Made by a program: the position numbers and the translations under genes | The notes under the pieces: model-generated | Databases searched by the model: none | What the model saw: only the letters and a program-made list of their open reading frames with translations | Told to the model about the DNA's origin: nothing | Source of the DNA: Steroidobacteraceae bacterium | GTDB lineage: Bacteria; Pseudomonadota; Gammaproteobacteria; Steroidobacterales; Steroidobacteraceae | Direction: 5' to 3' | Assembly: GCA_021325695.1 (NCBI GenBank) | Contig: JAJTCR010000152.1 | Location: 1 to 5,049, forward strand | Length of the DNA stretch: 5,049 bases | In this document: in pieces, positions 1 through 5,049 of the stretch | Numbering within the stretch: position 1 is the stretch's first letter | How the letters are laid out: each line of letters opens with the position of its first letter

Positions 1-111
1 ATCGAGGACATGGTGGATCCAGGGTCCGCTGCGGAGACGAGCCGAAAGTATGGGCGGCAGGTCCCCGGACGGCTGATCCTTTTGCGACAACGACGTGCCC
101 CGGCGCGCCAT
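1..111 (-). CDS. Possible start of a downstream operon gene (partial, unrecognised)
   Basis: An ATG at 111-109 opens a frame of 37 codons with no stop before the left edge. The translation begins MARRGTSLSQKDQPSGDLPP and ends GPWIHHVLD at the edge. I do not recognise it, and no domain can be judged from this length. In favour: it is co-directional with the receptor, starts only 25 bases after the receptor stop, and has a moderately GC-rich third codon position. Against: 37 open codons are unremarkable at this base composition, the only ribosome-site candidate is a poor G-run (GGGGG), and the ATG sits in the loop of a GC-rich inverted repeat. A second possible start is the ATG at 11-9, in another frame, with GGA six bases before it. 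Either may be the true start of a next gene, or neither. Confidence 0.3.
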   Translation of the reverse strand, partial: MARRGTSLSQKDQPSGDLPPILSARLRSGPWIHHVLD

Positions 112-124
112 GCGCCCCCGGGGC
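97..124 (-). terminator. GC-rich hairpin after the receptor gene (weak terminator candidate)
   Basis: A perfect seven-base inverted repeat, GCCCCGG and CCGGGGC, encloses a 14-base loop in which CGC and GCG can pair further around ATG. It lies 12 bases after the receptor stop, where a terminator or 3'-stability hairpin would be expected. The bases after it (ACGTCGTTGTCGC) hold no U-tract, so intrinsic termination is doubtful. It also overlaps the possible ATG at 111-109 of a downstream gene, so the two readings compete. Confidence 0.3.
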
Positions 125-136
125 TGCCGTCTCCCG

Positions 137-2455
137 TCAGAATCGATAGGTCGCGCTCAAGCCGTACCAACGCGGTCTGGCGTAGACCCCGGCCACGACG
201 CCGGCGAACAGCGAGCTGTCGAACGCGTAGACGCGGTATTTCTCCTCGGTCAGGTTGTTCACGAACGCCGCGACGTTCCAGCGCCCGTCCGCGCCCGTGT
301 AGTCGATGCGCGCGTTGGCGACCGTGTAGGCGTCCTCCTCTTCGACCGGCGCGCACAGCACGGTGAAGCAGAACTCGCCCGAGTACTGCGCATCGCCCTG
401 GATGCCGAACATGCCCGGGCCGGCCGCGAACTCGTAGCGGGCGAGCAGGTTGCCGGAGAACTCCGGCGCCTGCGGCAGGTCGTGGTCCTCGATCGTCACG
501 CCGTCGGGCAACGGCACGTCCTTGACCGTCGAGTCGAGCAGCGAGACGCCGAACTGCAGCGTGAGGCCATCGAGCGGACGCGACATCAGCTCGGCCTCCA
601 GGCCCGTGAGCTCGGCGTCGAGATTGATCACCGTCTGCACCGGCCCGAACTGCGCGAACGCCTGGTAGTCGGAATAGTCGTAAAGGAACGCTGCCACGTT
701 GAGCGTGGTCGAGTCCCCGAGCGTCGATTTCACGCCGAGTTCGAACGCATCCAGGGTTTCCTCGTCGAACGGCATGCCCTCCAGGAAACTACGCGGAATC
801 GTCAGGCTGCCGTCCGGGTCGTACGGCGTGCCGGTCGAGAACGTGTAGCCGCCACTCTTGCTGCCGCGGTTGAAGATCGCGTACCACAGCACGGCGTCGC
901 TCGGTTTCCAGTCGAGCTGCACACGGGCCGTGACGCCGTCGAAGGTTCGTTTCGCGTCGCCGGGAGAGATGCTGCTGCCGCCCGGCGAAACGTCGCGCGT
1001 GTTGAACACGATCGTGACGGGTGCGGACAATCCTGGCACCTCCGGTGCCGTGCCGAAATACGAACCCTCGCGCTCGTCGCTCCAGTAGCGTGCGCCGACG
1101 ATCAGTTTGAACGCGTCCGCGAACGCCCACTCGTCCTGCGCGAACACGGCCCAGGAGGTCGTCTGCTGGCCCATCTCGACGGTGGGATCGTAGCCATAGA
1201 ACGGGTCGGCGAACTTGCCGGTGTAGTCGCCGTCGACGTCCATGCCGTAGACACCCGCGACCCAGGTGTTGGCCCCTGCCGTGCCCGACAACCTGAATTC
1301 CTGCGAGTACTGCTCGAGGTCGCTGCCCTGGTAGAACAGCACGCCGTCGACCGGCGAGGCGTCGCCGCCCTCGAGGTAGAACTTCTCGGCGCTCTGGTAG
1401 TCGGTGATCGACACCAGGTGCAGTCCGCCGAAGTCCCAGTCGAAGTGCAGCGTCGCGCCCGTGATCTCGCGGTCGACGTACGAGCGCTGCGTTTCCGCCG
1501 TCTTCCACGGATCGCCGCCCCACTGCGGCGTGATCGCATCATTGCGATAGCCGGTGCCCGCCTCGCCCGGTCCCGTGCCCCAGAAGTCGCATGACTGATC
1601 GCGACGCGTGAACTCGCCCTGGAAGCTGTCGTTGGGGCATGCCGGCGCGTGCGAATAGATGCCGGCCTGCGTCTCCTTGTCGGCCTTCATGTAGCGCACG
1701 ATCAGGTTGAGGTCGGTCGTTTCGGAGGGCTGCCACGCGAGTTGTCCGCGCAGCGCGTAATGGTCGTTGCCGGCACGGTCGCCGACCCCCGCCACGACTG
1801 ACTCCATGTAGCCGTCGTCGGTGTTGCTGATGCCGGCGAGTCGTGCCTGCACCGTCTCCGTGAGCGGTCCGGAAACCGCGCCTTCGACGATGAACTGGCC
1901 ATAGCTGCCGACCGTCGCGGTCGCGTAACCCTCGGGGTCCTTCGAAGGCCGGTTCGAGACGAACTGGATCGCGCCGCCCGTCGCGTTGCGGCCGAACAGC
2001 GTCCCTTGCGGACCTCGCAGCACCTCGACGCGCGCCAGGTCGAACACGGGGAAGCTCGCGACGTTGATGGAACTCGCGTAGCTGTCGTCCTGGTACACCG
2101 CGACCGGCGGTTCCTGCTGGTCGCCGTAGTCGTTCTGCGACACGCCACGGATGTTGAACACGACCTGCGACGACGAGTACGCGTTCATCTTGAGACTCGG
2201 CACGGCCCGCGTGATGTCGGTGGCGGTCGTGATGTTGAGGTCGGTCAGCATCTCGTTGCCGAGCGCCGTGACCGCGATCCCCACGTCCTGCAGCCGCTCC
2301 TCGCGTCGCTGGGCGGTGACGACGATCTCCTCGAGGCGCGACTCGGTGCCGGCGGGTTGTTGGGCCTGCAGCGGCACGGGCGCGCCGACCGCAAGCGCGA
2401 CCACCGTTCCCAGGAGCGACTTCGACGCATGCATCGAACGACGACGAACTGGCAT
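137..2455 (-). CDS. TonB-dependent outer-membrane receptor
   Basis: This 772-residue protein is a complete TonB-dependent receptor, an energised outer-membrane gate driven by TonB-ExbB-ExbD. A signal peptide covers about residues 1-31 (basic start, hydrophobic core, likely cleavage after LQA). A TonB-box-like EEIVVTAQR follows at 42-50. The plug domain spans about 52-170, with NIRGVSQNDYG (101-111) and VEVLRGPQGTLFGRNATGGA (143-162). The remainder is beta-barrel, ending in NNLTEEKYR and a terminal YRF, the aromatic end expected for Bam-assembled barrels. There is no N-terminal signalling (STN) domain, and no sigma/anti-sigma pair in the window. Two cysteine pairs stand out (273/289 and 696/701). 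The ATG at 2455 has GAGGAG seven bases upstream; the alternative ATG at 2434 has no good ribosome site. It begins 36 bases after choV, so co-transcription is likely. The substrate cannot be read from sequence; context suggests a choline-type compound. An iron-siderophore or other ligand cannot be excluded. Confidence 0.93.
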   Translation of the reverse strand: MPVRRRSMHASKSLLGTVVALAVGAPVPLQAQQPAGTESRLEEIVVTAQRREERLQDVGIAVTALGNEMLTDLNITTATDITRAVPSLKMNAYSSSQVVFNIRGVSQNDYGDQQEPPVAVYQDDSYASSINVASFPVFDLARVEVLRGPQGTLFGRNATGGAIQFVSNRPSKDPEGYATATVGSYGQFIVEGAVSGPLTETVQARLAGISNTDDGYMESVVAGVGDRAGNDHYALRGQLAWQPSETTDLNLIVRYMKADKETQAGIYSHAPACPNDSFQGEFTRRDQSCDFWGTGPGEAGTGYRNDAITPQWGGDPWKTAETQRSYVDREITGATLHFDWDFGGLHLVSITDYQSAEKFYLEGGDASPVDGVLFYQGSDLEQYSQEFRLSGTAGANTWVAGVYGMDVDGDYTGKFADPFYGYDPTVEMGQQTTSWAVFAQDEWAFADAFKLIVGARYWSDEREGSYFGTAPEVPGLSAPVTIVFNTRDVSPGGSSISPGDAKRTFDGVTARVQLDWKPSDAVLWYAIFNRGSKSGGYTFSTGTPYDPDGSLTIPRSFLEGMPFDEETLDAFELGVKSTLGDSTTLNVAAFLYDYSDYQAFAQFGPVQTVINLDAELTGLEAELMSRPLDGLTLQFGVSLLDSTVKDVPLPDGVTIEDHDLPQAPEFSGNLLARYEFAAGPGMFGIQGDAQYSGEFCFTVLCAPVEEEDAYTVANARIDYTGADGRWNVAAFVNNLTEEKYRVYAFDSSLFAGVVAGVYARPRWYGLSATYRF

Positions 2456-2462
2456 TGACGGA

Positions 2463-2468
2463 CTCCTC
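2463..2468 (-). promoter_or_regulatory. Shine-Dalgarno site of the TonB-dependent receptor gene
   Basis: GAGGAG on the minus strand lies seven bases before the ATG at 2455. This decides the start over the in-frame ATG at 2434, which is preceded only by a GTTCGTCGTCG-like stretch. The strong site suggests the receptor is translated independently of choV rather than by coupling. Confidence 0.8.
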
Positions 2469-2491
2469 GGCTCGTTGTTCGTTGGTATCGA

Positions 2492-3691
2492 TCAGCCGTG
2501 GGCGCGCGCGCGAGCATCGCTCGTCGCGAGCGCCCGGATCACCTCGGCCGGGCCGCAGACGCCCTGCACCGCCCCGCCCTCGGCGAGCAGCACGGGGTGA
2601 CCGGCCCGGCACCACTGGATCAGCTGGCGCAGGGGCGTGCCGACGTCCGCGACCAGCAAGCCTGGCCCTTCGGCCGGCGTGGTCCGGAGCTCGAGCGGCG
2701 CCCCGCCGCAGCTGGCGCTCACGGGCCTGCCCTGGTCGTCGATCGCGACCGCGTAGTGCCGCGCGGCGTCGAGGAAGCGCGTCTGGCCGTCCGTCGGCAA
2801 TTCCGACCACGGCCGCATGGCCATCCGGCCGTTCAGCACGGACAGCGGATTCATGTGCTGCACGAACTCGCCCACGTACGCACTCGCGGGGCGCAGCACG
2901 ATGTCCTCGGACGTTCCCGTCTGGACGATGCGGCCCCCTTCGAGCACCGACGTCTGGTTGCCGAGCTTCAGCGCCTCGTCGAGGTCGTGCGTGACGAACA
3001 GGATGGTCTTGCGCACGCGGGACTGCAGCGCGAGCAGTTCGTCCTGCAGCTTGGTCCGGATCAGCGGATCGAGCGCCGAGAACGGCTCGTCCATCAGCAG
3101 GATCGCGGCATCGGTGGCAAAGGCCCGGGCGAGGCCGACGCGTTGCTGCATGCCGCCGGAGAGTTCGTGGGCGTAACGATCGGCCCAGCGTGAAAGGCCC
3201 ACGAGCTCGAGTTTCTCGTCGATGATCTTCTTGCGCGTCGCCGCCGAATCCCCTCGCAGTTCGAGGCCGAGGCCGACGTTCTCGCGGACCGTGCGCCACG
3301 GCAGCAGGCCGAACTGCTGGAAAATCATCGCGATGCTGGTGCGGCGCAGTTTGCGCAGCGTCGCCGCGTCGCACCTCGCCACGTCGACGTGCTTTTCGCC
3401 GTCGTGCACGAGCACGCGGCCGCGCGTGACGCGGTTGAGGCCGTTGGCCGCGCGCAGCAGCGTCGACTTGCCCGAACCCGACAGTCCCATGAGCACCGAG
3501 ATCTGTCCACGCTGCACCGCGAGGCTCGCGCCACTGACACCGACCACGACGCCGGTGGACGTCTCGATCTGGGTGCGGTCCTGGCCCTGGTCGAGCAACG
3601 CGAGCGCGGACCGCAAGGCGGCGTCGCGCCGCCGCCCCGTGCCCGGCGCGAACAGGATGTCCACCGTGTCGAATTCGAGCGCGGCGCTCAT
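2492..3691 (-). CDS. choV: Choline ABC transporter ATP-binding protein ChoV
   Basis: This 399-residue cytoplasmic ATPase would power the permease encoded just upstream. All ABC motifs are intact: Walker A GLSGSGKST at 69-77, Q-loop FQQFGLLPW at 124-132, signature LSGGMQQR at 177-184, Walker B ILLMDEP at 197-203, D-loop SALD at 205-208 and H-loop His235. The N-terminal stretch LALLDQGQDR and the block FATDAAILLMDEPFSALDPL are characteristic of the ChoV branch of the ProV/OpuAA family. Residues from about 285 form a C-terminal extension ending in a CBS-like half (HPVLLAEGGAVQGVCGPAEV, 365-384). In ProV and OpuA relatives such domains sense ionic strength; that role here is inference. The ATG at 3691 is chosen because it overlaps the preceding stop as ATGA, has AAAGGA six bases upstream, and gives a family-like N-terminus. 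The frame is open further upstream, but only antisense-like shadow sequence lies there. Confidence 0.93.
   Translation of the reverse strand: MSAALEFDTVDILFAPGTGRRRDAALRSALALLDQGQDRTQIETSTGVVVGVSGASLAVQRGQISVLMGLSGSGKSTLLRAANGLNRVTRGRVLVHDGEKHVDVARCDAATLRKLRRTSIAMIFQQFGLLPWRTVRENVGLGLELRGDSAATRKKIIDEKLELVGLSRWADRYAHELSGGMQQRVGLARAFATDAAILLMDEPFSALDPLIRTKLQDELLALQSRVRKTILFVTHDLDEALKLGNQTSVLEGGRIVQTGTSEDIVLRPASAYVGEFVQHMNPLSVLNGRMAMRPWSELPTDGQTRFLDAARHYAVAIDDQGRPVSASCGGAPLELRTTPAEGPGLLVADVGTPLRQLIQWCRAGHPVLLAEGGAVQGVCGPAEVIRALATSDARARAHG
2500..2535 (-). repeat. Long GC-rich inverted repeat at the 3' end of choV
   Basis: On the minus strand the two arms are GGGCGC-T-CGCG-A-CGAGC and GCTCG-CGCG-C-GCGCCC around a GAT loop. 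They can form 15 base pairs with one T/C mismatch and one bulged A. The repeat encodes the ChoV C-terminal residues LATSDARARA and ends five bases before the stop codon. No U-run follows, so it is a poor intrinsic terminator. Its place at the choV/receptor boundary would fit an mRNA processing or 3'-stability element that lets the two parts of the operon be expressed at different levels. This role is inference; GC-rich coding DNA also makes such repeats by chance. Confidence 0.5.
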
Positions 3692-5049
3692 TCCTGGTCC
3701 TTTCGCTCGGGTGGCCGGCTGATGCGGTCGAGCATGATCGCGAGCAGCACGATCGCGATGCCCGATTCGAAGCCCATGCCCACCTGCACGGAGTTGAGCG
3801 AACGCACGACCGGCACGCCGAGACCGCCCGCGCCGACGAGCGCGGCGATCACGACCATCGACAGGCTCAACATGATGCACTGGGTGATGCCCGCGAGGAT
3901 CATCGGCCCGGCGCTCGGCAGTTCGACCTTGAGCAGCAGCTGCAGCGGTGTCGCGCCGAAGGCCTGGCCGGCTTCGCGCAACGTCTTCGGCACCGAGACG
4001 ATGCCGAGCTGGGTCAGCCGGATCGGCGCCGGGAGCGCGAAGATGATCGTCGAGATCAGTCCCGGCACGATGCCGAGCCCGAACAACACGAGCGTCGGCG
4101 TGAGGTACACGAACGTCGGCAGGGTCTGCATCAGGTCCAGCACCGGCCGCATCGCCGCGTACACGGCGGGCCGCTTGGCGCCCCAGATGCCGAGTGGCAC
4201 GCCCAGCGCGGTCGCGATGATCGCGGCGACGAGCACCAGCGTCAACGTTTCGAGCGTCGCTTGCCAGTAACCCTGGTTCATGATGAAGAGCAGGCTGAGC
4301 ACGACGAACACGACGAGGCCCAAGGACCGTCGCACCAGGTAGGCGAGCGCGGCGATCAGGCCGATCAGCACCGGCGCTGGCACCGCCGTGAGCGTCGTCG
4401 CGACGAACCGGGTCGACACGGTCAGGAAGCCGGCGACGGCATCGAAGAACCCGCGCAGGTCGCGCTTGGTCCACTCGACGGCCTCGGTTGCCCAGTCACC
4501 GACGGGAATCTTGTGCGCCGTGACCCACTGCTCGAACGCCGACAGGCGACTCGCACGTTCCGTCCTGCGAAACACCTCGATCGCCGGGCGGCCGTCGAAC
4601 GTAGAGACGCCGTCGAGCCAGCGGTCGAGTTCGGGCGGACGGCGTCGGACCCACTCGAGCGCGAGCGCGTCGGCGGAGACCGTGCCGGAGAGGATCCGGT
4701 CCATCAGCTCGTTCTCGAGCTCGACCGTGAAATCGAGGTTCTGGAGCAGTCGACCGACGTTCGGGCACTCCTGCAGGTAGCCCTTGCGAACGACCGTGTT
4801 GACGGTCGCGGCGCCGAAGTCCGGCCCGAAATACTCGTCGCCGCCCGTGAGGTAGCGCACGTCGTAATGCGTGTTCATCGGGTGCGGCGCCCACGCAAGA
4901 AATACGACCGGCTGCCGCGTGCGCACCGCGCGCTCGACCTGCGCCAGCATGCCCTGCTCGCTCGATTCGACGAGTCTGAAGCCACCGAGCCCGAACTCGT
5001 TCTTGCGGATCATCTCGAGCACGAGGCCGTTGCCGTCGTTGCCGGGCTC
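3688..5049 (-). CDS. Choline/betaine ABC transporter, fused substrate-binding protein and permease (5' end missing)
   Basis: The visible 453 residues are the C-terminal part of an inner-membrane transporter subunit that joins a ChoX-like periplasmic binding domain to a ChoW/ProW-like permease. The reading frame is open to the right edge, so the true start and signal peptide lie outside the window; the GTG at 5022 is internal. Residues 1-160 resemble the C-terminal half of ChoX: EPGNDGN at 1-7, a WAPHPMN motif at 53-59 whose Trp probably matches a ligand-cage Trp of ChoX, and TGGDEYFGP at 68-76. From about residue 175 the sequence becomes a typical ProW-family N-terminus (KIPVGDW at 180-186). 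Several hydrophobic segments follow between about 223 and 443. The cytoplasmic EAA loop for ATPase docking lies at 359-378 (EAGQAFGATP). The domains are continuous, with no stop or frameshift between them. The stop overlaps the choV start. Choline is the best-guess substrate; glycine betaine or carnitine remain possible. Confidence 0.9.
   Translation of the reverse strand, partial: EPGNDGNGLVLEMIRKNEFGLGGFRLVESSEQGMLAQVERAVRTRQPVVFLAWAPHPMNTHYDVRYLTGGDEYFGPDFGAATVNTVVRKGYLQECPNVGRLLQNLDFTVELENELMDRILSGTVSADALALEWVRRRPPELDRWLDGVSTFDGRPAIEVFRRTERASRLSAFEQWVTAHKIPVGDWATEAVEWTKRDLRGFFDAVAGFLTVSTRFVATTLTAVPAPVLIGLIAALAYLVRRSLGLVVFVVLSLLFIMNQGYWQATLETLTLVLVAAIIATALGVPLGIWGAKRPAVYAAMRPVLDLMQTLPTFVYLTPTLVLFGLGIVPGLISTIIFALPAPIRLTQLGIVSVPKTLREAGQAFGATPLQLLLKVELPSAGPMILAGITQCIMLSLSMVVIAALVGAGGLGVPVVRSLNSVQVGMGFESGIAIVLLAIMLDRISRPPERKDQE
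3698..3703 (-). promoter_or_regulatory. Shine-Dalgarno site of choV, inside the permease gene
   Basis: AAAGGA on the minus strand lies six bases before the choV ATG and within the last codons of the permease gene. With the ATGA stop/start overlap at 3691-3688 it points to translational coupling of the two subunits, as expected for proteins assembled in one complex. Confidence 0.7.

Noticed and set aside
95..1594. A 499-codon open frame on the plus strand, opposite the receptor gene
   Set aside because: The translation is dominated by Arg, Val, Glu and His with no recognisable domain, and it mirrors the codon pattern of the real receptor gene on the other strand. Long antisense frames are common at this GC content.
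1539..3374. A 611-codon minus-strand frame running across choV and the receptor in a different phase
   Set aside because: It is Arg/Ala/Pro-rich low-complexity shadow sequence and overlaps two genes with clear family motifs.
3617..3633. Perfect inverted repeat GGCGGCG-TCG-CGCCGCC inside choV
   Set aside because: It encodes an Arg-rich stretch (residues 20-25) far from any gene boundary and is probably a by-product of GC-rich codons. It also warns that the two boundary hairpins could be chance.
3389..4270. A 293-codon plus-strand frame opposite choV and the permease
   Set aside because: Its Ser/Thr/Met/Ile-rich composition is what the complement of hydrophobic permease codons produces. No domain or ribosome site supports it.
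3692..4474. Upstream in-frame extension of choV into the permease gene
   Set aside because: The added residues are Arg/Asp-rich shadow of the permease frame. The ATG at 3691 has a ribosome site and gives the expected ChoV N-terminus.
5020..5022. GTG at 5022 as the start of the fused transporter gene
   Set aside because: The nine codons upstream to the edge are in frame and spell the conserved ChoX motif EPGNDGN, so the GTG is an internal Val codon.

Overview
This window is GC-rich (roughly two thirds G+C, judged by eye) and nearly fully coding, with every supported gene on the minus strand. The protein types point to a Gram-negative proteobacterium. There is an outer-membrane TonB-dependent receptor of the 'EEIVVTAQRREERLQDV' type, common in alpha- and gammaproteobacteria such as sphingomonads and marine or soil gammaproteobacteria, and a ChoXWV-type choline ABC transporter. 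I cannot assign a genus.

In transcription order (right to left):
(1) 5049-3688: the 3' part of a gene for a fused protein, with a ChoX-like choline-binding domain followed by a ChoW/ProW-like permease. Its 5' end lies beyond the right edge.
(2) 3691-2492: choV, the transporter ATPase. It overlaps gene 1 by 4 bases (ATGA) and carries a C-terminal CBS-like half-domain.
(3) 2455-137: a complete 772-residue TonB-dependent receptor that starts 36 bases after choV and has its own strong Shine-Dalgarno sequence.
(4) 111-1: an open frame beginning 25 bases after the receptor stop and running off the left edge. It may be the start of a further operon gene, but the evidence is weak.

The layout reads as one transport operon. 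The ABC transporter would bind choline (or a close relative) in the periplasm and pump it inward, where choline is usually oxidised to glycine betaine for osmoprotection or catabolism. The co-directional, closely spaced receptor suggests that the same operon also supplies the outer-membrane step. That is the most interesting point here, because choline itself is small enough to pass through porins. The true substrate may therefore be scarce, or a larger choline derivative.

Two GC-rich inverted repeats bracket the receptor gene, one at the very 3' end of choV and one just after the receptor stop. Neither has a U-tract, so mRNA stabilisation or processing is at least as likely as termination. 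No promoter, tRNA, rRNA, mobile element or CRISPR array was seen, and no convincing gene lies on the plus strand.
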